A stretch of DNA of 64,000 bases from positions 3,399,133 through 3,463,132 of the forward strand of contig OZ026549.1 in assembly GCA_964020155.1 (NCBI GenBank). The letters run 5' to 3'. Position 1 is the stretch's first letter; every line of letters starts with the position of its first letter. The DNA is from Chondrilla cf. caribensis. Lineage: Eukaryota > Porifera > Demospongiae > Chondrillida > Chondrillidae. The notes beneath the pieces are model-generated. The model was not told the DNA's origin and ran no database searches. It saw nothing but the letters and a program-made list of their open reading frames with translations. Below are positions 46,134 through 58,766 of this stretch, one piece after another. Made by a program: the position numbers and the translations under genes.

Positions 46134-49100
46134 TCACTTGTTACCCAATTCTGATTTCCATTTCAAAGCATTTTCAAAACCATTACGGCCACTTCTGTAG
46201 TCTTGGATAGCCTCTAAAATCTCCTCCTGAGTGTTCATCACAAATGGTCCTTTGAACACAATAAGACAACACCATAATCAAAGCAAATCTACAGAGATGG
46301 TCCACATTTTGTACAAATCCACGGTGTACAATCTATAATTATATAAAATTGTGATATACTACATTAATAAGTTTGTCATAGGTTGAAAATAATAAATGCA
46401 CCTAATGACCACAACCATAACCACATGCAAATAAATGGTATAGTGTACGATATTTGTCCAGTCCCATTCCCAGTCTCATACATAACTGATATATTTCGTG
46501 TTTGTGTTCCACAGACAGCTCTAAACACCATGCATGTGTGGAATATGTAAACAAGTTGGATAAAGGTATCACACATACTGCAGGGTTTGGGATCACTTGT
46601 GTGCCTACATCAAATGGGTCTTACCATGCTGAACTATCGGTTCATTTATTGGCTCTCCAGCTATGAGGACAAAGTGTAAAACGTCACCACCCTACAATAA
46701 TGAAAAAGGATCAACTACCAATTTTAAACACTAGCACAAACATATATTTATTGTAATTATTGACTATATACACCAATTTAACCAATGTCCACTGTTATTA
46801 TGATGTTTTGTATATTGCATATGTATATATGTCCTACATTCCATAACTACTGTACATTGAAACTCACATTGTTTTCAAATTCTATGTGATCTCCATCACC
46901 AAGGACCAATGTATGATGTGCATCACTAGTAGTAGCATTTTTCGCTGGTCCAAACTTTCCTTCTCCTGAAAGTATGTAGATAAAAGCTGTCCAATTTCTA
47001 CACACGGGCTGAGAGAACTTGGCTCCACTTTCCAATTTGAAATCCAAGTATGTTGTCGGGGTTCGAGTCCTAACAGGGGACTGTGTAGGGTAGAAGGTTA
47101 AGCTACATGTTAGGAGCAATGGTATTGATTTTGCAACATTCAAGTGTGGCAATTGCAAATGTTTTTTTACCTTTTTCCCAAGAGATTCTCCTGCGATAAC
47201 TACAACACTCACACCATTTTCACTTGCTTTGGGAATATCTTTGCAACGTAATTCCTGGTATTCTGGAGCAACCATCTGAGGGAAAAGGTATTGGCATTTC
47301 ATGGCTGTTTATTGCAAAATACAACACATGGCATTAAAATTTCAAATTCATAATAATAATATAATTCCATGACAAAAGCCACTGTGTCTGCATACCTTGT
47401 CAGTAGACTTGAGATTCACCCACAGCTGCAGACCTACATTTTCACCACTGTCACCTCCAGGCATTTCTGAATGCACAACGCCCCGACCAGCTGTCATCCA
47501 CTAATAAGAGAAATATAATCAAAGTATCACATAACTCCATGAACACACAAATAAGTATATATCTAAATATAATATTATACATAGTAAGCATACATAGAAA
47601 TGCTATAATAACATTACATACTGATAGTACAAATAAAGAAAGCAATTTCAGATATTTTCATCACAGTATACTGTACAATGTGTGCACTGGAGATAAGCCC
47701 ACCTGTAAATCACCCGCTTTTATTGTACCCTTATGACCACAGAAGTCTTCATGACAAACGGATCCTTTCAGTATATAAGTTACCTACGTACATAGGACAT
47801 AATATAGATGATATACTTCGGATGATCTGATGTTAGTAGTCAGGAACTACAGGGAATTTCTTGGCATGAAGTAAAACGTATGTTGGGTGATATTGCACAG
47901 AGAAAGGTTTTAGAGTCCTGGAGGAAGGAGATGGAAGAGCGGCCAAGTTGAGTGCACTGATTCATTCAATCCATTCCCTTTCGACAGCATCAGTCCCATG
48001 TGTGCAGATGTACAATCAAAGATCTATATAGGCGTGTGCTAATGCAATTGAGGGGAGGAACAGCTCATTTCCACATTAAGACTGGGCGATGGAGACAGAT
48101 CCCAAAAGAGCTACATGTTTGTAGGGAGTGCTTTTCTGGGGATATTGAAGACATAAAACACTGGTTACTGCAGTGTAGTTTGGGGCAAAATAACAAGACT
48201 CCTCCTCATGAAGGAGATGATGGAGCATCATACTGATTTTCCAACCTTGAATGATGAAACTAAAGTTGTAATGATTCTGACTGCTGCATGTCGAAGTCCA
48301 GCAATTATGAAAAAGATCTATACTATGTGGACTGACACATTTTGTTCCTGATCATGTTTTTTTGCCTATGTATAGTTTTTTGTCTGTCTATAAGTGCTTC
48401 ATTGGATGGTATGTCCTAGTGTCTGTAATTTTGACATGTTGCACTATAATAATAATTATCTATCTACCTATATAATATTATTATTATTAGATATGACAGT
48501 GCTTTTGTAGGGTTTCCCCAAAACAGCACTAAACAAAAGTAAATGAAGATACACAGATAACCTCTCAGACAAAAAAATTATACAACAAATACAAACTCCA
48601 CGGAAAGTAACAGGTACATCAAAATCTACAGTTAAATGTAGGCAAAACTAACAAATTTTCTCGCAATCTCCACATAGCAACCACTCGCTTATATATACTA
48701 TATATATATTTTTTTTTCTTTTTTTTCGGATCGGAAAATGGCGGTGGCGACGGTGGATAGATGGCGCCGTGGACTTGAATGATTATCATCCTTGTCGTCG
48801 TGATTCTAGGATCATCTTATAATTTCTTGATCTCTACAATCGAGTATCTGGAAGATCCCAACAGACTATTGCTTTTCGTTCATCACATCAGACTGTTTCC
48901 CGACCATGCCGAAAGCCGGATCATCGGTTGTCAGGGGCATTTGCACGATCTGTGAGAGAGTTTTACCATTACGTTCTGATGACAAGATCAAAACACATGG
49001 TCCCTGCTCAAACAGATGCCCAGGATCAGGCAAATCCCCTATGTGCCCAAATCTCGCCAAGGACACCAGGGATAGCGTTCCGGACTCCAACGCTGTCGGA

Positions 49101-51819
49101 AACGATCCCCAATCATCGACCTTCAATCCTTCGAGCTTGCAACCATCAATCCTGGTCGTTTCATTGGGAAAACAATAAAACGAATCCCAAAGGCCTCTCG
49201 CCATCAGGTTGCGTCAAAACTGTCCTGCATTTTGTCGGACATCGTTTCCAGCAATTCCAACGAGGCATGGGAGCGTCTTTTTCTTTTCGCTAGACGCTGT
49301 TTGCAAGCTCCCAGGAGGGGAGGTCGACGCAGAAACCTGGCTAACTTGATCAATCAGGCAGTTGCCAACGAAATTGATGTCACTTCTACGACTCCTTCTA
49401 CCAGACCTAGGCGCTCCGAGCTAGACACATTGGCGGCCAGGGTGTCATCCAAACTAGAAGACGGAGATTTTAGGGGAGCAGTACGATTAGCAAGCTCTCG
49501 GGACACTTTCTGTGTCCCTGATGAAACATCCTTGGATGCTCTACAGAAAAAACATCCACCCTCGCATCCGGATACCTCCCTACCTCATTCGTGTCCCTCT
49601 GATTCTCCTGGCCTTGTGATATCTTCCGTTTCAGTCCGTAAAGCTGTCTATTCTTTCCCCTCAGGCTCTGCAGGAGGCCAGGACGGTCTACTTCCTCAAC
49701 ATCTGAAGGACCTCCTGTGCCCTAGCCTAGGTGTGGGCTCCTCCAACCTACTTACCTCCCTGACGGACTTCACCAACATGGTCATTGCAGGAGGTGTCCC
49801 TGTCCCTGCTCGCCCGTACTTTTTTTGGAGCGAAGCTAATTGGTCTCAATAAGGCTGATGGGGGCATACGCCCTATCGCTGTAGGTTGCACTTTACGGAG
49901 GCTAGTTGCCAAGTGTGCTTGCGTAGAGGTGAAAGAGGAGCTCGGCTCTTTTCTCTATCCAAGGCAGCTGGGTTTTGGTGTCCCATTAGGTGCAGAATCT
50001 GCCGTCCATGCAGCTAGGTCTTATGTGCAAGGATTGGATGAGAACAGCTTCCTGGTGAAGCTCGACTTTCAAAACGCATTTAACAGCATTCGCCGAGATC
50101 TGATGTTGGCCAACACTCTGGAGAAAGCCCCAGCCATATACCCACTTGCCTTTTCCGCTTACTGTCAGCCTTCCTTGTTGTTTTTTGACAAGTACACCAT
50201 AAATTCATGTGAGGGTGTCCAACAGGGGGACCATTTAGGCCCCCTTTTATTCTGTATCACCTTACATGATTTAATCTGTTCACTGAAATCGGAGCTGGTA
50301 GTATTCTATCTAGATGATGGATCCATTGGGGGGTCTTTGGATGATGTGTCCGCAGACTTGCATTATTTGGAAAGTAATGCTCATTTTCTTGGGCTTACAC
50401 TCAACCAAAGCAAGTCAGAATTCATCTGTTCCAACAACTCTCATAGAGAAGAATTTGTCACCTTATTCCCCTCCATCCGCGAAATATCAGGACACAAGGT
50501 GACCCTCTTGGGATCTCCCATTGGCTCCATTGAGTCAATGAATTTCATTCTGGAAAAGAAAATCTTTGACCTTCGAACCCTCGGTGAGAGGCTGAAGCTT
50601 TTGAACACCCACGATGCCCTCTGCCTGCTCCGGAATGCCTTTCCCTCCCTAAACTTCTGTACACTCTTAGAACGTCACCTTGCTTCCAATCAACCCTTCT
50701 TACCACCTTTGATGAATTGCAGAGGTCACTTCTTGAGAGCATATGCAATATTGAGCTTAGTGACTTAAGCTGGAAGCAGGCTTCCTTACCGATCTCGGCT
50801 GGTGGCATTGGGATAAGGAGTGCAGTCATGTTGGCACCATCTGCCTTTTTGGCTTCTGCTTCGGGCTGTACATCTATTTCCCTTGCCATCCTCCCTGAGA
50901 GGCTCCACTCCCAGGTCATTCCTTTCAGGTCAGATGCACTCTGCTCCTGGAAGTCTGCCTTTTCCCCACAGTCCTCTGTCGCACCACCTATTGGAGCTCA
51001 TGCTTGCAGACAGAAGTATTGGGATTCCCCCATTGTGGATGGCTGTTTTGCATCTCTCCTTTCTAATGCAGATGCAGGCACAAGAGTACGACTGCTGGCA
51101 TCCAGTCAGAAGGAGGCCTTGGCTTGGCTAACTGCTCCACCAGCTTCTGCACTTGGTCTCCGTATGGGGAATGAAACCATCCGAGTTGCCATTGGCCTGA
51201 GGCTGGGTACTGCCCTCTGCGTTCCTCACACTTGTCCACTTTGTGGAATGCATGTTGATGAGTCCGGAGTGCATGGCTTGAGTTGTAGAAGATCGAAGGG
51301 AAGAATACCTCGGCATGCAGCACTCAACGATATCATTTTTCGAGCCTTGTCCAGTGCCAATATGCCCTCCATCTTGGAACCACAAGGACTATGTCGATTA
51401 GATGGCAAAAGACCAGATGGCATAACTGTCACCCCTTGGGCGAAGGGTCGAGCCTTGGTGTGGGATGTGACTTGTTGGGATTCGTATGCTCCATCCAACA
51501 TCACCATGGCCTCACGTGAAGCTGGTTCCGTTGCAAACTTGGCTGCCTCTAAGAAACACAACCTGTATAATGAGTTATCAAACAACCATCACTTTCAACC
51601 GATTGCATTTGAATCAACAGGAGCTTTCGGTTCAGACGCTCTTGATTTCATTCATGATCTCGCAAAACGAGTGCGCCTCATTTCAAGTGACCCATTGTCT
51701 TATTTGAAGTTATGTCAACAAATCAGTGTGTGCATCCAAAATTTTAATGCTGTATCTGTCCTAGGGTGTTGTAGTGTTTGATTTCACATTTTATTATTAT
51801 TGTATGTTATGTAAAAAAA

Positions 51820-51879
<60 letters not shown>

Positions 51880-53157
51880 AAGAGTCAGTTCTTATACATG
51901 TGTAACACATGGTGAAATTGATGTACTTGACTCAATAATATGTAGTATTGATTTTGCTGAAAAATCACAAAGTACAACCCCACTCAAACCTTGGTAATGA
52001 GATCAAAATAAACACTGCATCACTATTGCCCATTCCAAATTAAAAACTCCTGTACTGAATTATTTTACTCCAGGATTAGAACCACCACACAACTAACACC
52101 ATGCATGTCAACTTAAGCTTGTTACGTATGGTTGGTGATTCTACCCTATTTCATCCACAGTGCATATATTCGTTATGTATTAGGCACATCAAATTGCAAG
52201 GTGAACTGATACAGAATGTACGTAGTGCAAAAGTGTCATACAGTCTAACTCACAGTTTCAAAACCTCTGTGAGGATGGTCTGGAAAACCCCCAGAAGAAT
52301 TGCCACGAATCTCATCCAACAGCAAGAAAGGATCCAAGTTACGGAGCTACCAAGAATGAATCATGACAAACGTATAATTGAAGTGATTAAATTCCAATAG
52401 GTACAACTGAAAATATATCAGCGAGCCAAGATTTACATTTTGTGATGTTCATGTAACAAGGTCATTAAGGTATCTTGTCCCTAAATTACATTTGGTTATA
52501 CTATATATTGTACAGTATAGTTCATTTATGATAAGATCTGTGCATATGAGGTGGCATGATGATCTGCAAATATAATAGTATCCAAACTAGATGTTGAAAT
52601 GAAGATAATTAACATAATTAGTCAATATCACCATGTTTAAATCCACACAGTTGTGTGGTCTCACCGGTGTGAGACTGCAGCTCAGCAGTACCACCGGTGT
52701 AGTATGAGAGGAGAATTGGGAGGGCTATAGTTGCTGTGGTGGCTTCGTGGCTGAGAGGTAGGAGAAATATTGGGGAAAGGCATAGTTGATACTTTCAAAT
52801 TACTCCTCCCATTTATGGGTTTGTAAGTCTTTCATACCAGAAACAGTACAAATGTCCTAAATATTAAATATAATTTCATACTCAGCCCGTGTGGGGTGGG
52901 GTGGAGGTAAAAGGGTTGGAATTAATAGCTACATTGTAAGGATTAGCATAATTCACTGTGCTACAATTATGATACGTACAGAGCTCGAGTTCATTGGGCC
53001 TGTCAATATATAATAAAATACATAACGATTGCGTGTGGATGGAGCAGTACCTCACCTCTGAACGTCCTATACTCCTTCTAACGCGAGCTCCGACTCCTTC
53101 TGCCTGTTCAACTGAAAGTACTTTCTTCGTTACTATTCTCGAAGACGCTTTTTCCAT
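46134..53157 (-). CDS. PIR: Pirin, copy 2 (retrotransposon in intron 2)
   Basis: Same eight-exon structure as copy 1: 53157-53056, 52346-52254, 47783-47703, 47500-47396, 47275-47171, 47080-46868, 46691-46625 and 46249-46134; identical exon lengths and 293 residues. The metal ligands remain ([18 protein letters not shown]). The clearest differences are in exon 2 ([16 protein letters not shown] instead of the NVRPPAG form) and in parts of the middle exons. The last intron's acceptor has become caaAG where copy 1 has tacAG, which may weaken splicing. Intron 2 has grown to about 4.4 kb by LINE insertions. No stop or frameshift is seen, so it is probably functional. Confidence 0.9.
47831..48350 (+). 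mobile_element. 3' fragment of a LINE (RNase-H-less C-terminal region)
   Basis: Reading frames [20 protein letters not shown], then [20 protein letters not shown] and [19 protein letters not shown], and after a frame change [13 protein letters not shown], match the C-terminal cysteine region after reverse transcriptase in Jockey/CR1-like LINEs. There are stops and frame changes, and no RT core is present. Confidence 0.6.
48720..51837 (+). mobile_element. Non-LTR retrotransposon with restriction-like endonuclease, frameshifted
   Basis: One protein is recoverable across frames: an N-terminal zinc-finger-like start (48906; [21 protein letters not shown]), a linker (49150-49850), and reverse transcriptase ([48 protein letters not shown] and the catalytic YLDDG). 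The C-terminal part has a CCHC knuckle ([18 protein letters not shown]) and a PD-(D/E)XK endonuclease ([16 protein letters not shown]), ending at 51781. The frame is broken near 49100, in the T-run at 49819-49825, and near 50645. A poly-A tail spans 51813-51837. The clade lies among RLE-bearing elements (R2/NeSL-like); I cannot name it. The 5' limit is approximate. It lies in pirin-2 intron 2 on the opposite strand. Confidence 0.9.
51838..51876. repeat. AT dinucleotide run after the retrotransposon poly-A
   Basis: A pure AT run directly follows the poly-A tail. A similar TATATA tract lies before the element at 48690-48712, so the element probably sits inside an AT microsatellite. Confidence 0.9.
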
Positions 53158-53311
53158 TTTTCTCGACAATGTTAATGAAATAGATTACGAAAACCAACGG
53201 ACTGAAAGCAATTCCAAACAACGACACCTCAAATGGGACTGATTGGGGCACCCCGGCTGAATTGAAATACATTTTTATATTGATCGGATCACGATCAGGT
53301 GTAGTGACATA

Positions 53312-53319
53312 TGACGTCA
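53312..53319. promoter_or_regulatory. CRE palindrome upstream of pirin 2
   Basis: TGACGTCA about 155 bp upstream of the pirin-2 start, matching the position seen in copy 1. Confidence 0.45.
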
Positions 53320-53564
53320 CGAGTCACGCCGCTCGCGCGTGCCAAACATCGTGTTGCACGTGCCAACATGAACTTGCTCATTACTTTTTCATTTCTTGCG
53401 AAGTATTTACAGAATGTATTCTGGGTGGTACGAATTGATAGCTAGCAGGGATTGCAGTTGGTATTTGTAAGCATCCGTGCATAATATGCAATGATCATAG
53501 AAACTTCAGGACTGGAAGATATATAGGCTAGATGGGTAGCCACAGCATATTGATATATTGAACA

Positions 53565-55275
53565 CTATATTGATGTATATACCACAAAGGGCATGATAGC
53601 ACTGTAATACTGTAGTGTCCGAAATTTTCGCGGGACGTAATTTTCGAGAATCGCTCGATTTAGGACTGTTCGCGTTTTTATTTTCGCGAGTGGCAACGTG
53701 CTTAGGGTTAGTTTCAGTTCTTGATTCTCTTTATTTAGCTCATTAAGTTCCTTAGTTACTTTATCATGTTCTTTCTTTAACTTAATGTGATCACATATCA
53801 ATGTCATTAGATGCTTTCCACAGACTGTTGGATGTGGTGTTCCTAATTCTTCCTCTTCACTCTCACTGTACATTCAGCCTCTGCAAACTAACAGCATATG
53901 TCCTGTTCTGGACACTTCTTCTCAATGTGATCTTGTAGAGTTTATCTTGTCAGTTTGGTTATGCCACAGCTGTTGGGACGTGTCATTGGACATGTAGGGC
54001 ATACACTGGTGTGGTTGGCCATTTCTTTCCCCTTTAGACTCACTGCACATCCAACCTCTGCATACTGGCAGGATATAATCTGTTCTGGACACTCCTTAAT
54101 GTGGTCCTGTAGTGTTGATCTTGTCAGTTTCTCTTCAGTACCACAGTGGTGGGGACATCTCACTTGCCATTTTTTCGCATGTCTTGTAATGGATATTTAT
54201 TAACATGGAGTAAGTCAAAGTTTCTGAATCGTTTGTCCTAGGCAACCCATATATTTTTTAGCAATCCTTGATAGAACATACTGATACATTCCCAAAATAT
54301 CATTGTGTCTTTGATAGCTTATCTGAACTTCACAAACACCAAGCTAGGACATTGGACTGGCCTCATCAAACATCTCTTTATCACATGATCCTGAAGGTTT
54401 GCTCTTTTGACTTTCTCTGTGCATCCTCTACGTTCACACTCTACCACTGTATACAGACATTTCGTATTCAGATGGTTTTCAACACTATCAATGCTTCCTT
54501 TCCACTTGCAGCCACTCTATAGTTTGTGCAAAAAGTAGTGAGACTTGAAATGTAGCGTTTAGTGCGGGCATCACTACTGATCACACATGGTGATGTTCGA
54601 CAATGGGAGCAAGAATTATGGGTATTCTTCAATTTTCCAGCACACCCGGAACACAAAATATGCCCACAGCACCCAGTTTGACATGCATTATTTGCTAATT
54701 CTAAGCAAATGATACACATTAGCTTCTCCCGGTTGCTCTGTTACAAAATATGAACTTAGCATTTATTCCACATGATGTCCGACAGGATCGTGAGAGGTTT
54801 CCAATCATTGAACAGTTTCTTGTGGAACAGAAGGTCTTGTAATCAGAATTACAAATCTTTGCAGAATGAACCAGAGGGTTGCTCCCTAATACGTCCTCTT
54901 CAACAGTCACCCAACTGATCCTCCATGTTGATGACATCACAGGTCTTATGATCAGCTCGTTCTCCAGTACAGCATGGTACGGATAGACCACTTTCACTGA
55001 ACAGAAGCCTGCATATAAATCACAAACAATTAAGTGAAAGAAATAGAATATGAATACAAGACAGTCAACGCTATACTCTACGAATACACTATACCAAGCA
55101 TTATATAAATTTCAGCGTTCAATGAGTGTCAATAATAAATGGGACAATTGAGCCTATAAAATAAGTGAACCCAACATGACTTTGGTATTTAGTTCCACCT
55201 GACCAATTGAAAACATTATACAGTACTAGCCCATGTACACAAGTACACAAACTACATACCTTGTGATTCTGCCAT
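53565..55275 (-). pseudogene. RING/TRAF-type zinc-finger protein, frameshifted
   Basis: Exon 55275-55260 (MAESQ) joins exon 55008 onward (FCSVKVVYPYHAVLENELII), a 92-codon frame of unknown type ending in a stop at 54719. An overlapping frame then gives a RING finger (CIICLELANNACQTGCCGHI, CSGC, CSHC) at 54719-54590. A shift after CTNYR leads to a TRAF zinc finger (GCKWKGSIDSVENHL, VECERRGC). A second finger follows at 54163-53942 (CPHHCGTEEKLTR, CQYAEVGC), then a broken third and a coiled coil (KLKKEHDKVTKELNELNKEN) at 53873-53700. The TRAF-C/MATH domain is not seen. At least three frame breaks suggest a pseudogene of a TRAF-like E3 ligase. A few sequencing indels are an alternative. Confidence 0.7.
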
Positions 55276-55939
55276 GTTCTGATCGATGAATGAACTTTCC
55301 TTTGCTAATGAGCTTGCATGAGTATATTTAATATTAAGTCTAATCTAATCAAACTCAACCAACACACCTATTCACCTCTACCATCTTGGAAGAGATCGAT
55401 CATTCATGTACCAAGCCCCGACCATGCCCACAGGGTCATGCATATGCATCATAAAACTGATCGCGTGCATGAATGCCCAAGAGGTCTTAATGACAATGAT
55501 ACTTCTCCCATTTAATAATATTGCATACTGTAAGTGGTTCTATGGTGCATATGTGGGACTAGTACTCTCCATTTCAATGTGTACACTTCAACCTGCACGT
55601 GCAACCTTATTCCATTCATGACATGCACAGTCAATGTATAAATGGCTGTGCATGTAAATACTACATTCAATACAATTATATGGAAGACACAAACTTCTAA
55701 AATAAATACAATGAAGTTATTCAAACAAACCAAAAACAAATACTGCTTATTATACGCAAATAGCATTATTTTATACTAATACAGTATTATAATGTACAAT
55801 GACCATTATACTAGGGTAATATAGAGTACCATAGGACATTGAAATTAAACACAACATTAATCACTGGCTTCAATACAAGGTTGATGTCCAACAGTACATA
55901 TTACAATCACAATTTAGCAGTCATTGCAGTTGTGTATGT
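55276..55939. other. Intergenic spacer
   Basis: Between the TRAF-like start and the stop codon of the CWH43-like gene. No exon recognised. Confidence 0.5.
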
Positions 55940-58631
55940 TCAGTATTGTCTTTGAAATGGGTCCAGTAGTATCCTTTGGTTTGTTACATCAGCAACAATG
56001 AAGAAGGCACCAACTACACTCAGCAATAACAGCACAATCATACCTATACATGTAGTAAACAATAAGTTTTATGTCAGTGGACATGCACAGTAGAACAAAA
56101 TGACATGTTACTACACACTAGTCTCATACACATAAGTTTTTCTACATGTTTACATGTTCTGCAACATAACAACACATAAACAATCAGGTGGGTACCACAA
56201 CTACAGTAGCTACACACAATGGCACTCACAGATTGTGATCTTTTGGAAAAACATGTGATATTCATGATCCTCTGATGCAAGCATCTCCACCTCAGTTTGA
56301 AGCCGTATCTGCTCTCGGTCACAATCCTCACCCATAAATACCTGTGATTGAGTATCTACAGACTGCTTACGAGAGGTTGGCAGTTTGTTCATTACTCTCC
56401 CTAAGAAAAAAGTGTGATTATGGAGTGCATTCACACACGTATCACCCAACCACCAAGTCCGAATACCAAAAGCAACTACCACCATTGACAACATAAGCAA
56501 CCACAAGTTGTAGGGATAAGAGATCCATATAAAGCCCAACAAAAGAGAAAAGTACACTAACAGACTGATCGGAATAAGATTATGAGACTGCAAACATACC
56601 CTTGAACACAGGAGTGGCCATGATGAGATAATGAACAAGACGGATAAAATGCCACCAAAGTAACCTGGAAGCGATTTTGTAAGTATGAAAAGCAAACAAC
56701 CAATGCATGCTATAGCACTCCAAGCAAAGTGACCAACAATGAAATCCTCATCTGACAGAACCACCAAGGTCAGCAAGCAAAGGAAGAGTACGAAGATACT
56801 CTGATAGGGTTCAGAAAATCCCACCATAGCTACTAGACTGACTACTCCAAGATGTCCCAGAAGAAGGTGGGTGAGAAAGAGTAGCCCACCAAATGCCAGA
56901 GTAGTTGGAAATACTCCAGGAAGTTGCAATGAATTGTCGTTATTCACTGCCGCATTGAACACTGGTGTCTCCTGCTCACTCCACCACATGTACACCACGG
57001 AGGCACAACCAAAGAACAAACATAGGCATTCATCACTCAGATTTTGCGGCAATGGAGATAGTCCATAAGTCTTCAGAATCAGAAAAAGGCAATATCCTAA
57101 GAGATGACAGTAAACCTTCCTGAACCTGTAGAAAGAAGAATAAACATCAACACATCTGGATTGTATCAGCAAAAGTAGTAAAGACAATACAGTGGTCACA
57201 TTAGAAAAGCCTTTAAACTGAAAGGTAAACTATAACCTTTGTAAATGAAGAGTATTAATTCCATTGCAATCTGCATAACTCCAATACAAAAGACTGAAAT
57301 GCCAATAGCCATCAAAACAGTATTTCAGTTTATTTCTAACTCCAAAGGAGAGGGTCGATCAAAAGTACAATCTGCCAAACTGCAAGTATAAATCCTTGGT
57401 AATTCTGGTACACTATTACGTATAAGGTTATGTACTTGAGGTAATAGGTACGTTGTATGCTGCCCAAAAGTTAACAGTTTCCCCTTCAAGGCATCCATCC
57501 AGGACAATAGAAGAGTCAATAACCAAACAACGAAAAATGGACATGGAGATACAAAGTGATTTGAGTGCAATATATGTAAATATAGGTTGAAAATGCCATC
57601 GATCCAATATTATAGGCATCAGTATTGAAAGTATGTACTTTGATAATACAGAAACTAACTATGATGCATTATATTAATTGATAAAATACACAATTCATAA
57701 CACACAGTATATTCATTGCCAAATAATAAGGAAACTTACTGATCCAAGCCAGAAACATTCCACCAAGATCCAACAATGCTAAGCACAGCAAAGGAATTAC
57801 TAGTGGCCAAGACTAGTAGCATCGTGAACGAACACGGTGCACTTGGTGAAAGTACTCCAACCAGAGTTAACAGACGTACGAGGATCAACAAGTGTCTCTG
57901 GAAAGGCGGCATTCCAAAGCAATATAAGATCAAAGGAGATAGCCATGCCAATATGAAGCATTGGAATATAAATGGTGTCTGCTCTTTTTGATTGAGTAGT
58001 AAAGTGACTGAGAACATTTGAACCACTGACCACCAAATGCAAGCTGAAGAAAAATAAAATACTGTGATGATTAAATTTTAGTCACATACGTAACTAAATT
58101 GCCAATGGCAATCTAGGCTATGTACTTCTCATTTTATTTAATAAATGAAGTTGGAATGAATGGAGCAATCTAGCTGCCGTAGACACATTCAATCAGCAAT
58201 GACAATGTAACGGTAACTTTTGCTAACCGTATTTAACAATAAAAAATCTATAAACTGGTTAGAGCATACATGCAAAGGTACAGGAACAGTTTACCGTATA
58301 CATTGGTATACGAATTATTGTACACGGGGTACATTTCCGGATTTATTTGAAAAAGCTAAAACAAAAGGAATTTGTTGTAAAATTAGGATTCAATCTGCTT
58401 ACAGTAAAATACTTCGGCTACGATGAGAGAATATTTGCTTCCACTTTCAACTTCACTCGGTTCGCACAATAAACCTTCAGAAACCTCGAGTTCCAGTTCA
58501 TCCAGAGCTTTACTACCAATGATGCTTTGCGCTCTATGTCGAAAAGCCAGTCTACCCACAGACGGCGATCGAGTCAGGGGACTTGGGACGACCGGACGAG
58601 TCTCTTTTCCTTTCCTAGGCCTGGTAGCCAT
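55940..58631 (-). CDS. PGAP2IP: CWH43/PGAP2-interacting protein, membrane module only
   Basis: Four coding exons: 58631-58403, 58043-57740, 57125-56230 and 56043-55940; 510 residues. It starts MATRPRKGKETR, has a Ser/Pro-rich cytoplasmic head, then about 12 hydrophobic segments. Matches to human CWH43 in order are the LILVRLLTLVGVLSPSAPCS region, IVGSWWN, GGLLFLTHLLLGHLGVVSLV (the human protein has a very similar SLVFLTHWVFGEVSLVSR) and SLPGYFGGILSVLF. The final exon adds one helix and stops at DPFQRQY. The C-terminal nuclease-like domain of full-length CWH43 is absent. The family remodels GPI-anchor lipids in ER/Golgi membranes with PGAP2. It is head-to-head with GALNS. Confidence 0.8.
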
Positions 58632-58766
58632 GATAAGTTCGATTCGGGGAATTCCCAGCCTTGATCGTTCGAAGACGGATTTATATTGTAACATAGGCGT
58701 TGTAATTCATATTATATTGCTCATACGAGTCACACTACGCACCTTACACGTGACTCAAATAGCAAG
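58632..58766. promoter_or_regulatory. Bidirectional promoter between PGAP2IP-like and GALNS
   Basis: Only 135 bp separate the two start codons, so both 5' UTRs and core promoters must overlap here. CACGTG at 58748-58753 (tacacgtgac) is the one recognisable box. No TATA box is obvious. Confidence 0.6.

Noticed and set aside
48906..51781. Host gene with reverse-transcriptase-like domain
   Set aside because: RT plus restriction-like endonuclease, poly-A tail, frame breaks and an intronic position identify a retrotransposon.
57325..57570. Extra exon of the CWH43-like gene
   Set aside because: The flanking exons (ending 57740 and starting 57125) join directly in phase and match the human protein without a gap, so this frame is intronic.
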